From Paenibacillus sp. OK003 (GTDB lineage Bacteria; Bacillota; Bacilli; Paenibacillales; Paenibacillaceae), in assembly GCF_900109515.1 (NCBI RefSeq), contig NZ_FOBD01000016.1:115692-179691 (forward strand): 64,000 nucleotides of DNA. The letters are read 5' to 3'. The position numbers were made by a program, and so were the translations under genes. Below the pieces are notes generated by a model. The model saw only the letters and a program-made list of their open reading frames with translations. It searched no databases and was not told the DNA's origin. Shown here piece after piece: positions 15,803-26,900 of the stretch. Position 1 is the first letter of the stretch. Each line of letters begins with the position of its first letter.

Positions 15803-16156
15803 CTACATATGGTTATTGGAATGTTCCTCAATAAAGGATCTCCATCGTTTCTTAGAAAAAGGCTGATAGAAGAGCTTCTCTAATTCCCCGTATTGTGTTT
15901 CATCTAGGTGCAAAAAGAGTGCTTTTTTCGCAATTTTGGCAGCAGGTTGGGAGGAAGATTTTGTACCGCCAGTTTTACGTTTGATAGGAATATGAAACTG
16001 CAGCAAGTCGGCGAGGCTATTCCAACCTTCCCAGCTCAGTCGCGCTCCGCGCTTCCAGTCGATGGCATAGAGGGCATAGTATTTACGAGCTTCGGTCTGT
16101 TTTATGGCAATAATCCAGGTGGAAGGAATCATTTTATGACATTGTCGTTGATTCAT
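15803..16156 (-). CDS. Hypothetical protein (117 aa)
   Basis: 117 residues from ATG 16156, chosen because AAGGAGT lies seven bases upstream. The frame opens 20 codons earlier (16216) without a ribosome binding site. The sequence MNQRQCHKMIPSTWIIAIKQ leads into WEGWNSLADLLQFHIPIK and a basic C-terminal half ending in a run of Lys/Arg then HSNNHM. There is no signal peptide or membrane helix. I do not recognise the family. It precedes, on the same strand, the leader RNA and Cys-cluster gene (32-bp gap to the leader). Confidence 0.5.
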   Translation of the reverse strand: MNQRQCHKMIPSTWIIAIKQTEARKYYALYAIDWKRGARLSWEGWNSLADLLQFHIPIKRKTGGTKSSSQPAAKIAKKALFLHLDETQYGELEKLFYQPFSKKRWRSFIEEHSNNHM

Positions 16157-16300
16157 CGAGTGTACTCCTTCCTTAGAAATGAAAATGTCCACATTGGCTT
16201 TAAAGTTCATCTTCAATATAAGCGGAATCCGATTCCTTAATCAAGAAGATGCCTTCTAAAATTTTATCATGCATACCGCGAATACCTGGTTAAAATCCTC

Positions 16301-16329
16301 TTGATTTGCAACAACGTATTGATTAAAAT
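16301..16329 (+). promoter_or_regulatory. Promoter of the nag operon
   Basis: TTGATT (16301-16306), 17-bp spacer, TAAAAT (16324-16329). It is followed directly by the two repeats that probably bind the operon's own RpiR regulator. Confidence 0.6.
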
Positions 16330-16335
16330 GAAAAC

Positions 16336-16383
16336 ATAAAAATAATTTTCTTTATTTATAGTGAATTAATAAAAATAATTTTC
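16336..16383 (+). promoter_or_regulatory. Twin operator repeats in front of the RpiR regulator
   Basis: The 15-mer ATAAAAATAATTTTC occurs exactly twice, at 16336-16350 and 16369-16383, 33 bp apart (about three helical turns). Each contains the near-palindrome AAAATAATTTT. Position between the -10 box and the ribosome binding site suggests autorepression by the RpiR-type protein encoded next. Confidence 0.6.
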
Positions 16384-16398
16384 ATAAAAGGAGAACTC

Positions 16399-17262
16399 AT
16401 GGCAGCCATCCTACATGCGTTGCAGCAAGAACTGAATGAACTTCCGTCCCAGGAACGACGAATTGCAGAGGTGATTTTACAGTCCCCATCCGATATTCCT
16501 GGCTGGACCATTAACCATCTTGCACAGCAAAGCGGAACAAGTGCGGCTACGGTAACCCGCTTTTGCAAATCATTTCATTTCAAAGGTTTTCCCGATTTCA
16601 AAATGAAGCTGGCCGCAGAACTGTCTCATTCCACCAATGAAACAGCATATCAGGATATCGTGGCAGGTAATCCTTTATCCAAAATTGTGGAAGCCATCGA
16701 AGCCAATCATCTCGCATCCATTGCGGATACAACACGGTTGCTGGATCTAGGTAGGCTGGAGCGCGCAGTTCAGCTATTATGTCATGCCCGTCGCATTGAT
16801 CTCTACGGTGTCGCAACCTCTTCCATTGTTACGCAGGATTTCTACCAGAAACTTGTGCGGATCGGCAAAAGCTGTACCGCCTTCTCGGATTCACATATGC
16901 AAATTACGTCGGCTTCTTCACTGAGTGAGGGTGATGTGGCGATGGCAGTATCCTATTCGGGTGAAACACCGGAGACGATCGATGCTTTGCACTGTGCCAA
17001 ACAGGCGGGAGCGTCTACCATTTCACTGACATCCTATGGGAATAACAAACTTGCGGCGGTGTCGGATATACCGCTCTTTACGTCTTCATTGGAAGAAGGC
17101 ATGAGACGGGGGGATATGGCTTCACGTATTGCACTGCTGCATGTCGTCGATATTCTATTCACGGGCATGGTTAGTGCCGACTTTGACCGTTTTATCCCCA
17201 AATTGGAAAAATCGTATCACAATGTACAATCTTATCGAGTTCAACATAACGGAGGTGCCTAA
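16399..17262 (+). CDS. MurR/RpiR-family transcriptional regulator of amino-sugar use
   Basis: 287 residues: an N-terminal RpiR helix-turn-helix (about 1-77, with LPSQERRIAEVIL and TSAATVTRFCKSFHFKGFPD) and a C-terminal SIS sugar-phosphate binding domain (about 105-260, with IDLYGVATSSIV and VAMAVSYSGETPETIDALH, the SxS-type phosphate-binding loop). Start ATG 16399 has AAAAGGAG upstream. It lies four bases before nagB, so it most likely senses GlcNAc-6-P or glucosamine-6-P and controls its own operon through the repeats at 16336-16383. Confidence 0.88.
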   Translation: MAAILHALQQELNELPSQERRIAEVILQSPSDIPGWTINHLAQQSGTSAATVTRFCKSFHFKGFPDFKMKLAAELSHSTNETAYQDIVAGNPLSKIVEAIEANHLASIADTTRLLDLGRLERAVQLLCHARRIDLYGVATSSIVTQDFYQKLVRIGKSCTAFSDSHMQITSASSLSEGDVAMAVSYSGETPETIDALHCAKQAGASTISLTSYGNNKLAAVSDIPLFTSSLEEGMRRGDMASRIALLHVVDILFTGMVSADFDRFIPKLEKSYHNVQSYRVQHNGGA

Positions 17263-17266
17263 GAAG

Positions 17267-17995
17267 ATGAATATTCGTATTTTTGAAAATGAAGAAGATT
17301 TGAACGCAACGGGTGCAGGTGTTATTGCCAGTTTGTTGCAGACAAAACCCCGGGCTGTACTGGGACTCGCGACTGGAAGTTCTCCTGTGGGTATCTATAA
17401 ACAGCTTATTGCTTTGTATCAGAAAGGTCTGGTCAGCTTCGCGCAGGCATCTTCCTTCAATTTGGATGAATATGTCGGTCTTCCTGTAGAGCATCGCGAA
17501 AGCTACCGCAGCTTTATGAATGAACAATTATTTTCCCATATTGATATCGATCTCGCCAGAACCCAGGTGCCGAATGGACAGGCTTCGGATTTAAATGAGG
17601 AGTGTGTTTCCTATGAACAACGGATTGATGATCGTGGACCAGTAGATCTGCAATTGTTGGGTATCGGACATAATGGCCACATTGGCTTCAATGAACCCGG
17701 AACCGAGCTTACAGGACGGACACATGTGGTGGATCTCAAAGAAGAGACAAGAAAAGCAAACGCCCGCTTTTTTAATCATATTGATGAAGTTCCAACTCAG
17801 GCCATTACGATGGGGGTAGGTACGATTCTGAAAGCCAAACAAATTTTGCTGATCGCCCGTGGTGAGGAGAAAGCCGAAATTATTCGTGAAGCCTTTATGG
17901 GGCCGATTACGACACAATGTCCCGCTTCGCTGCTGCAATGTCATCCTAATGTGGTCGTGTTACTGGACCGTGCGGCTGGGAGGCTGGTGAAATGA
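17267..17995 (+). CDS. nagB: Glucosamine-6-phosphate deaminase
   Basis: 242 residues, standard length for the short Firmicutes NagB. The enzyme converts glucosamine-6-phosphate to fructose-6-phosphate and ammonia. Seen: the phosphate loop LGLATGSSPVGIYK (about 32-45), catalytic Asp67 in NLDEYVGL, and GIGHNGHIGFNEP (about 133-144) with His138 and Glu143. ATG 17267 has GGAGGTG upstream; the longer frame from 17129 overlaps the regulator and is not used. It overlaps nagA by ATGA, completing a regulator-nagB-nagA operon. Confidence 0.95.
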   Translation: MNIRIFENEEDLNATGAGVIASLLQTKPRAVLGLATGSSPVGIYKQLIALYQKGLVSFAQASSFNLDEYVGLPVEHRESYRSFMNEQLFSHIDIDLARTQVPNGQASDLNEECVSYEQRIDDRGPVDLQLLGIGHNGHIGFNEPGTELTGRTHVVDLKEETRKANARFFNHIDEVPTQAITMGVGTILKAKQILLIARGEEKAEIIREAFMGPITTQCPASLLQCHPNVVVLLDRAAGRLVK

Positions 17996-19218
17996 ACGTA
18001 GAAGCTATGGAAAACCAGGAGCAAGAGAGTGAAAAAACCATTTCACTTCTTCGAGGTAAAATCGTACTACCCGATGGTGTAATGGAGGATGGTGTACTTG
18101 TCTGGACGGAGGGGAAAATCCTTTATGCTGGCGCACCCGAGGGACTATCTGAACAGATTCGCCGTGAAGCCGTATCGGTGCCTGTTTCCAAGCATGGCGT
18201 CATTGTCCCTGGGTTTATAGATATCCACGTACATGGTGGTTACGGAGAAGATTTCATGAACGCGAGTAAGGAAGTGTTGGACAAAATCACTTCGTTCCAC
18301 AGCACACAGGGAACCACTGCAATGCTGGCAACGTCCATGACAGCGCCCAAAGACAGTCTCGATCGGGTATTATCTGAAGTGGACAGCTATCGTTCCGGTG
18401 ACATGCCATTTGCACAGTTAGAAGGTGTACATCTGGAAGGACCCTTTTTCAGTCCTAAGTGGCCCGGCGCACAAAACCCGGATCATATCGTATTGCCTAA
18501 TGTATCATGGCTTGAAGCGTGGGAAAAACAATATCCGGGCCTGATCCGCCAAGTCACCCTGGCGCCGGAACGTGAGGGAGCGCTGGAAGTCATTTCGTGG
18601 TTGCGTGAGCAGCGAATTACGGCAGCATTAGGGCATACGGATGCGACCTATGAAGAAGTACAGCTTGCGGTCGAGGCCGGGCTGCACCATGCGGTGCATA
18701 CATTCAATGCGATGACACCGCTGCATCACCGGAATCCCGGAGCTGCCGGAGCGGTGCTCAGTGATTCCCGCATCAGTGCCGAGGTCATTGCAGACGGTAT
18801 CCATGTGCATCCAGCGGCAATCTCTCTCATCGCACAATTGAAGCAAGCTACCGATCAAATCGTACTGATCACGGACGCCATGTCTGCTGCCGGGCTGGAT
18901 GATGGTGAATACAAAATTGGCGATCTGCCTGTAATCGTTAAGGAAGGTGTGGCACGTTTGATAGACGGAGGCGCATTGGCCGGAAGCACACTCACGATGA
19001 TTCGTGGTTTCCGCTACCTGGTACAGGAAGTAGGCTTGAGTCTGAATGCAGCTTCACGCGCAGCCAGCCTGACGCCAGCACGTCTGCTCGGTATTGACCA
19101 CCGCACGGGTTCCTTTGCTAAAGGAAAGCAGGCGGACGTCGTTTTGCTGAATGGTGAGCTGGAAATTGAGGAAGTGTGGGTGAAGGGCAGGCGAATCGAG
19201 ACTACAATCTCAGGTTAA
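17992..19218 (+). CDS. nagA: N-acetylglucosamine-6-phosphate deacetylase
   Basis: 408 residues of the amidohydrolase (TIM-barrel) family. It removes acetate from GlcNAc-6-phosphate, feeding NagB. Seen: IDIHVHGGYGEDFMN (metal-binding HxH region), LEGVHLEGPFFSPKWPGAQN (substrate loop with the metal Glu), GHTDATYEEV, HAVHTFNAMTPLHHRNPG, and the catalytic Asp in LITDAMSAAG. ATG 17992 overlaps the nagB stop, with GGGAGG eight bases upstream. The N terminus is about 10 residues longer than usual, and an internal ATG at 18007 could also serve. Confidence 0.95.
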   Translation: MNVEAMENQEQESEKTISLLRGKIVLPDGVMEDGVLVWTEGKILYAGAPEGLSEQIRREAVSVPVSKHGVIVPGFIDIHVHGGYGEDFMNASKEVLDKITSFHSTQGTTAMLATSMTAPKDSLDRVLSEVDSYRSGDMPFAQLEGVHLEGPFFSPKWPGAQNPDHIVLPNVSWLEAWEKQYPGLIRQVTLAPEREGALEVISWLREQRITAALGHTDATYEEVQLAVEAGLHHAVHTFNAMTPLHHRNPGAAGAVLSDSRISAEVIADGIHVHPAAISLIAQLKQATDQIVLITDAMSAAGLDDGEYKIGDLPVIVKEGVARLIDGGALAGSTLTMIRGFRYLVQEVGLSLNAASRAASLTPARLLGIDHRTGSFAKGKQADVVLLNGELEIEEVWVKGRRIETTISG

Positions 19219-19258
19219 GCATGATTGGGAGCGGTTCAACTGTAATATAACATGCCGA

Positions 19259-19318
19259 AAAGAAAACAAACGCGAAAAGACAGAACTTCATGTCTTTCAA
19301 CGCTTGTTTTCTTTTTTT
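19259..19318. terminator. Bidirectional terminator between nagA and the HupE-like gene
   Basis: A long stem (AAGAAAACAAACGCGAAAAGAC against its near-complement) with a 10-nt loop and T7 on the plus strand. The minus side is also T-rich (TTTTCTTTTC). Confidence 0.8.
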
Positions 19319-19357
19319 ATGCTTCTTTTCAAGAAGGGAATAACTGAAACATGGCCT

Positions 19358-20584
19358 TTACAGAAGCCGTTCGACAAGCCAGAATGCACCTGCTGCTGCG
19401 ATGAGCCACGAGGCAGCTTTCATGCCGGTATTGTAGGCCGTTCGTTTCTGCAGATAGGTGAGGATAGGCAGGGCAATCGCAACCAGAGCCAGTTGAATCA
19501 TTTCAATGCCGATGTTGAAGCTCGCCAGATCGATGGCGACCTCTTTGGCGGGAATGTGCATACCCATCAGGATGTCGGCAAACCCCATTCCGTGAATGAG
19601 TCCGAACAGGAATGTAATCAGCCAGCGGATTCGGATGTTTCTCAGGAAAATGTTCTCCACCGCAACATACACTATGCTAAGGGCAATACCAGCCTCGATC
19701 CACTTGGAAGGCAAATGGATAAGATCCAGATAGGTCAGTGTAAGTGTAATGCTATGTGCAACCGTGAAGGCAGTGATCGTAAGGGCATATTGCTTGAACG
19801 TCTGCCTTCCGAGCAGGAGGGCCAGCAGAAACAATAAGTGATCATACCCTCCGAGAATATGCTTCATCCCTAACTCCAGAAAGGATACCCAGGCAGAACG
19901 AGTTCCGGGGGATTGGGCTGTGGTCTTTTTCGCACCAGGGGTCGAGTCGGATGATGTGGACGAAGGAGTTGCTGTTGTTGTGTTTTCTTGCTGTTCAACC
20001 GTGGATTGTTCCTGACTCACCTGATTTTCGGTAAGCAGAATGGTCCACTCCCGCTCTTTGCCCTGAAGAATGGCCTGGCTTAGCTGCCCGCCTTGTGTAG
20101 CCGCAAGCAGATTGGTATACGTTGTATTGCCGTTATTGTAGTACAGTCCGTCATTGATCGTAATGGTTGTACCGGATGGATAGGCGGGGAATTGCCAGTG
20201 GATGGTCACATACCGGGTACCGTTCTCATCCTTCATGTCAAGGCCCAGCAAGGTCTCGGCCTGCTGTCTACCATCAGCTTCAAGGGCAATCGAATCCCCG
20301 ATCCAATCCGCTATTTTATCTCCCCATACATCCAGTTCATCCTGATCTAGCTTCTCGTTGTTGTTGGTGTCTGCCTTAATGTTTTCCAGGACAGATAGTT
20401 CATCGATGGAAAAATCAACCGTCGTTTTCTCTTCACCAAAATCAATATTGGTGTAACTGGCGCTCAGCGGATGGGCTTGGGCTGTTCGTGGATATGTAGT
20501 CATAGCTAGGGTAAACAGGATGATCCAGAAAACAGAAAAAAAGCGTTTTGCTCCGAGCTGGGTGTAAATGTGTGATGAGTTCAT
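19358..20584 (-). CDS. HupE/UreJ_2-family membrane protein with an EF-hand-like loop
   Basis: 408 residues. An N-terminal signal peptide or anchor (cleavage near TAQAHPL) is followed by an extracytoplasmic domain of about 200 residues, a Ser/Thr/Gln-rich linker, then six or more membrane helices with the HupE/UreJ_2 pattern LGMKHILGGYDHLLFLLALL, HSITLTLTYLDL and FGLIHGMGFADIL. Conserved membrane His/Asp in such proteins suggest metal-ion transport, perhaps nickel or cobalt, but no urease or hydrogenase genes are nearby. The extracytoplasmic domain holds DTNNNEKLDQDE (72-83), a canonical EF-hand calcium loop (D-x-N-x-N ... D ... E at position 12). It is a single gene; ATG 20584 has GGGGGAACC just upstream. 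Confidence 0.82.
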   Translation of the reverse strand: MNSSHIYTQLGAKRFFSVFWIILFTLAMTTYPRTAQAHPLSASYTNIDFGEEKTTVDFSIDELSVLENIKADTNNNEKLDQDELDVWGDKIADWIGDSIALEADGRQQAETLLGLDMKDENGTRYVTIHWQFPAYPSGTTITINDGLYYNNGNTTYTNLLAATQGGQLSQAILQGKEREWTILLTENQVSQEQSTVEQQENTTTATPSSTSSDSTPGAKKTTAQSPGTRSAWVSFLELGMKHILGGYDHLLFLLALLLGRQTFKQYALTITAFTVAHSITLTLTYLDLIHLPSKWIEAGIALSIVYVAVENIFLRNIRIRWLITFLFGLIHGMGFADILMGMHIPAKEVAIDLASFNIGIEMIQLALVAIALPILTYLQKRTAYNTGMKAASWLIAAAGAFWLVERLL

Positions 20585-20663
20585 GAGGTTCCCCCTGATG
20601 GTGTTTGACCAAGTCTGATGATGAGGTGAATTATAAGCTCGGCTCGAATTGATGTCAATAAAT

Positions 20664-20729
20664 TTTACATATATTTTACTCTCGCTTTACAATTCGAAAA
20701 ATATAGTTTACATACACATAACATTTACA
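20664..20729 (+). promoter_or_regulatory. Pho-box-like TTTACA repeats upstream of the SLH protein
   Basis: TTTACA (20664), TTTACT (20675) and TTTACA (20686) are spaced exactly 11 bp apart. TTTACA (20707) and ATAACA (20718) form another 11-bp pair, and one more TTTACA is at 20724. PhoP of Bacillus binds TT(A/C/T)ACA direct repeats with about 5-bp spacers, the same geometry. A possible promoter (TTGCAT 20741, 16 bp, TATATT 20763-20768) lies just downstream. The remainder of the 350-bp gap (20585-20934) is AT-rich and shows nothing else clear. Confidence 0.5.
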
Positions 20730-20934
20730 AACAAAATCATTTGCATATGTCACTATTTGATGTATATTAGCCGTGATAGTGCACATTTGCTAACGGGAAC
20801 TTTACATAATTTCGTGCATTTATCCAAAATGATCAATATTAGGACGTTTGTTTGGGGAGTGAGTGCTGAGAAAAATAGATGCATATTTAGATAAGGGCTG
20901 AGGTCGGAAGGACATCTAAGAAGGGGAGGACAAC

Positions 20935-23900
20935 ATGAATTTAAATAGATTCAGGAAAATTAAGCGTTGGACAAGTATCGCACTTGTTCTGTCGATGCTG
21001 TTATCGGTTTTGTCAGGGGCATTTGCGCTGCCGGTTCTAGCAGATTCACCTACAGGAGGCAATGTCGTCATCAGCCAGGTGTATGGCGGAGGTGGTAACA
21101 GCGGTGCACCGTATAAAAATGACTTTATTGAACTCTATAATCCCACAGGGAATGATATTGTATTGGATAACTGGACTGTACAATATGCAAGCAGCGGGGG
21201 AGCTCAATACACACCAGAGAACATGACGGTTCTAAGTGGAACCATCCATGCGTACGGTTACTATCTGATTCGTGAAGCCACTGGTGGAGCTAACGGCGCA
21301 GAATTGCCTGCTGCAGATGCTTCTGGAAATATCGTTATGGCCGCAGGCAGCGGAAAGGTGGCATTGGTAAAATCAAATAAAGCTATTAGCGCATCAGCAG
21401 GAGATGTTAGCAAGTCTGATAACTCAGACTTGATTGATTTTGTTGGATATGGTTCAGCCAATCAATCTGAAGGAAACCCAACGGCTGCTCTGGCCAATGC
21501 GAAAGCAGCGATTCGCAAAGCTAATCCTTCCGATACTACCGCTTCCACTGGAAAGGGAGCAGGACGTGATTCGAATAAGAATTCCGAAGACTTCGTTGTA
21601 ACAACTCCAAATCCACGCAATTCCTCTATAATCGAGACTCCATTTGCTGAGGGAGAACTGCCGCAAAGCGCCGGGCCTGTGGGCGAGAACATTCAGTTTT
21701 CCGGAGCAACCGTTACTGGTTATGATGGTGCGGTCAAAGCTTCGGTAACGGTCAGTGTCTACAGCGCCGATCCGTCAACAGGAACGGTACCTGAGGTAGC
21801 TAGGACACAGTCTGCATCAAGCGGGGCGTTCAGTGTAGATTTGACAGGCACCTCACTGGAGACGGCCAATACAGTTTACTTGACTGCAACGGAACCGGAC
21901 AAGCAGGCGAGTTTCGCGATTTTGATAAATCGTGCTCAGACTTCTCCTAACGTGAGTGAGGTTTCGTACCTGGTAGAAAGTTCAAGCGGAACCGTAACCG
22001 GAACGGCAGAGGCGGCAGGGAGCCTGATCTCGGTGTATGCGGATGCCGAGAAAACTCAGCCATTACCAGCGATCTCAGGTGCGTCATCTGTAGCATCAGG
22101 TCCTGATAAGAAATTTGCTTATAAATTGTCCAGCACACCAGACACCATTTATGTAACTCAGGTGACGTACGGTTCGAATGGACGTAGCCTTGAGAGTAAT
22201 CCGGTTGCTGTACAGAAGCTGGATCTTTCCGTAATTACACCCATTCAAGATATCCGTACAGTAGACAGCAAAGGCTCATCTGTATATACGAACGGGAAAA
22301 TATTCACCATTGAAGGTGTAGTTACCGTGGACAACAATGTGTTTGGAACAGGAGCCAATTATTATTTCATTCAGGATGAAACAGCCGGTATATTGATTTT
22401 TGGGGGAACAAGCCTTGGCAGCAACATCGTCAAGGGGGATCGTCTGAAAATCACGGGCACCATTCTTGAATACTATGGTTTGCTGGAATTTCAGCCGCTG
22501 CGGATGGAACGGACGGGGGTACAACAGCCGTTGCCGCAAGCTGTACAAGCCACAGTAGCGGATCTGTCAGCTTATGCGACAGCAGAACCGCTGGAAGGCA
22601 AGCGTGTGCAGCTGAATGCCACAGTAACCAATGTCCCATCGACAAGTGGAAGTGTCAATGTTACCGTGAAGGACCCTGATTCCACGAAAACGACAACGGT
22701 CCGTGTGCTTCAGGGCGCAGGCATTGATTTAACGTCTACCTTGCAAAAGGATAGATTGTATACCATTACAGGCATTGTCGGACAATATGATTCTTCCTCT
22801 CCTTATACATCGGGTTATCAATTGATGCCTACCTCGGCTGCAGATATTACCCCGATGCTTGGCATTACGCACACCCCGATCAAACAGGCTTATGTGGATG
22901 CGGATGTGGTTTTGACAGCAAAAGTGGATGCTGCCGAACAGGTTACCGTGTATTACCGCAGTGAAGGGGATACTGCATACAACCCTTTAGCCATGAGTAT
23001 CTCTGATCAGAGCACATATACGGTTTCCATTCCGGGGACATCCATTGGAATGCGTAATTTCCAATATTACATCGAAGCGGTCAGCGGGGACAAAAAAGCG
23101 TCTGCCGGAACAGCAGAGACACCCTACACGGTAGAGGTGCTGGCTGACACGGCAGGCCCTGAATTCGGAACACCGACCCCAGCTCAGGATTATCGTCAGG
23201 AAAGCTATCGTCCAAAGATCTCGCTCGAAATTAGCGATTTGAGCGGTGTGGACACTTCGACAATTGTGATGAAAGTCGATGGCATCGCGGTAGAGCCGGT
23301 GATCACACCGGGAGCAATTTTGACCCTGGTTGCTTATACCCCTAACACTAATTTGGCGCTTGGGACGCATACCGTAATGGTAAGTGCCAAGGACAAAAAA
23401 CAAAATGCAAATTCAATCACATGGTCCTTTGAAGTCGTAGAGCCCTTCACTGGCGGCAATCAATATGCCGGAACGACACACAATCATACGAACGTGTCCC
23501 ATGATGGAAACGGAGAACCCGTAACCGCGGTTGAAGAATCGAAGAAGTACGGTTATGACTGGTTTGCTTTCTCCGACCACTCGCATGACATTGACTCGGA
23601 TCAAGTTGACAAGGATACCGTTACGAATAAGGGTGGAATGCCGGAACGTACAGGTGGAGCAAAATGGAAATTGGAAAAACAGGTAGCTGAACAGTATACC
23701 GAGGATGGCAAGTTTGTTGTTTTTCCGGCATTTGAAGCGACCTCCACAACATGGGGGCATTCGAATGTTTTCAACACCGATAATTTTATCGACCGAAAAC
23801 AAAATGGGGGCCTGTATCAGAACCTGAACCAGTATTATGCATGGGTGCTGACACAGGATCAGGCGATCGCTCAGTTCAACCATCCGGATACACCTGCCGG

Positions 23901-26900
23901 ATCATTCAACGGGTTCACTCCATACAATAAACAAGTGGATGAAGTGTTTACCATGTCTGAAGTGGGTAACGGATCGGGGCATTATTCCTACTATAATATG
24001 GAAGACACGTATTTCAAGGCCCTCGATCTGGGCTGGCATCTTGCACCGACATACGGTGAGGACAACCATGATGCTACTTGGGGACAGACGCTGAAACGGA
24101 CGATTATTGTATCTAAGGATCTGACTCCTGCTTCCCTGCTTGATTCCATGCGGAAGATGCGAGTGTATATGACGGAAGATCCGAATTTTCGTATGGATTT
24201 TTCGGCGAACGGCCAGTACATGGGCGCTGTGGTGGAAGGTAATACCTTGAATTTCAGCGTTTCGGGTCATGATGATGTCGCTGAGAACAAAACGATGGCG
24301 GAATATAACTATCTCAGCACCTCATATGTCTCCAATGATACGATTGCAAAAGTAGAGTTGCTCTCTAATGGCAACAAGGTTATTGACAGCATCGAGCCGA
24401 ATTCAACCTCGTTCAAATGGAATCCATCGGTTACGGTGACAGGTGGGCAGCAGTGGTACCTGATCCGTGTAACCCAGAAGGATGGCGAACGTGCCTATTC
24501 AGCTCCAATCTGGTCGCAGGTTGTGCCTGTTGATGTCAAAGTATCGGGAATTGAAGTTGTAGATCGTGCATTAGTTGGTAACACACCAGCAAATATCAAG
24601 GTAGGCGTATCGAATGCGGGTACAGAGGCGTTGTCCAACCTGACTGTAGACTTGTATTATGACAGTAAGGATGCTGGACATAAAGTTGGAAGCACAACGG
24701 TCAACTCGGTAGAAGCAAACTCTGTCGCCTATGTGAACGTTCCTTGGAGCAATCCAATTTCTGGGGAACATAAGCTGATTGCTGTTGTGTCAAGCCCTCA
24801 AGGGGATGATCCATCAGACAATACGTATGAGCTAATTGTTAAGGTGAAGGAGCCGCTTGGCCTGACGGTCATGATTGATGCGGCACACAAAAATGAAAAT
24901 ACGACGACAGATACCGGCACTTATGTCGACAAGCTACAAAATTTCACAAGCATGGTTAGACAGGAGGGTTACACTGTCGTTGAGAACAAATTGCCATTGA
25001 CGGCCGATGTGCTCAAGGACGTCAAGGTCCTGATGATCTCTCATCCAAACGTGGATCTAACGGCCGAGGAGAATGCGGCCGTAGCAGCCTTTGTCCAAAA
25101 TGGTGGGGCATTGTTTGTAACGGAGAAGAGCAACTATGGTTCCAATCCGACGCTGAACAATGATCTGTTGGCTGAGATCGGTTCCCACATTCAGGTTTCC
25201 AACGATGGAATTTATGATGATTCAAAAACTGGAAACTTCTGGAGCACACCGGCTACGGCGAAGTTTGCTGTCAGACTGTTTCCGCAAATTGTAGACAACT
25301 ATATCATGGACCGGGTTCCACCTATCGAGTACTACAGCGGGGCAAGCTTGTACAAGCTTGGAATGAGCGGACCGGAGGCGTTGACCACAGGGGACAACGT
25401 GACGGTGTTGGCTTTTGCCAATGAAACCTCGTACCAAAATAGCGTGAAATCTCCGTCCTATACGTATGATACGGTGTCAGATGAATCGGGAGGCTCTGTT
25501 ATTCCGGCCATTGCGTCCGAGCAGGTGGGGCGCGGTCGAGTTGTTGTATCGGGGATGAACGTTGTTAATGACCAGCAATGGGATGATGCGTTCGGAGATA
25601 ACGGCAATAACGATTTTGGAATGAATGCGATCAACTGGCTTGCCGGAAGGGAGACCAAAGTGTCGGAGATCGCTACGGCACGTGCGTTACCAGATGGCTC
25701 CAATGCCGTTGTGCAGGGTGTTGTGACCTCAGCGGCAGGGGTGTTCTTTGATGCTTTCTACTTACAGGATGCAACAGGGGGAATCATGGCATTCAAAGAA
25801 GTGAAGGATGACTCGCTGAAACCGGGCGACATTGTTCGGGTTTATGGGTCGACTCATAATTTTGAAGGCAACAGGGAAATTGTTTTCGACCAATTCAGCA
25901 AGGACGTCGTGATGGTCGGACATAGCGAACCAGCCCAACCTAAAACGATCCTTACCGGAGACTCGCAGGTGGATGGCTATCAAGGTTTGCTTGTAAAGGT
26001 AACGGGCAAGGTTTTATCAAAATATGACGAAAATTCGTATATCCTTGATGATGGCAGCGGTCCGATGATTGTCTTTACGGATGGATACATCACCAACCAG
26101 TCAGGTCCAGTACCCCAACTGCAGGCTGGAGACACGTTCGAAGCGGTTGGAATCCTTGGCGGATTTGCCGAAGGTAGTCGCATCAGGGTGAGAGATACCC
26201 GGGAACTTAAAAAAGTAGGCTCTACAGAATCTCCGGATTCAGATGCATCCTTGTCGGGGTTAAAGCTGGAAGACAAAGATGGTAATGCCGTAACCTATAC
26301 ACCGCTATTCTCCGCTAAAACGATGCAATACACGGCAAGTGTAGGTAACAAGGTTGATACGATTAAGGTTTATCCAACCGCATCGGCAGCTGCTTCGGCA
26401 ATGATTAAAGTTAATGGTGCGGCCGTGTCCAGTAAAGGCTTTGCAGAGGTAACTCTGACTGCTGGATCCGTTACCTCCATCACAATTCAGGTGACTGCTG
26501 AGGATGGTACAACCGTGAAGGATTACACCTTGAAAGTAAGCCGTCTGCCTGCTGACAATTCCACGGGAGGCGATGGAGCTTCATCCGGGGGTGGCGGTGG
26601 TACTCCGTCCAATGGCGACAATTCCTCGCCAGGCGGAGGGACAACTGCATCTGGCTCTACCGGAAACACTTCTGGTAACGGAAGCAGCACGGGTGAAACG
26701 ACAACAACTATGGTGGACAAAGACAAAATGAGTCTGGCATTGAGCTCAGCAGCGTCAAATCAAGTACAGATTGATATGGGGAAACAGGGTCAGATCACAG
26801 TAACTTCTGAGGCGCTTGCTCTTTTCCTGAATCAATCCAAAGTACAGCAAGTGGTTTTGCAAACTGCACAGGGACAATACACATTAACACCTGATCAGAT

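Noticed and set aside
15689..15883. 64-codon plus-strand frame around the leader RNA
   Set aside because: It is antisense to the Cys-cluster gene start, to the leader and to the end of the 117-aa gene; no ribosome binding site.
20649..20894. 81-codon plus-strand frame in the gap before the SLH protein
   Set aside because: It begins without a ribosome binding site, runs through the Pho-box-like repeats, and its composition is that of AT-rich intergenic DNA.
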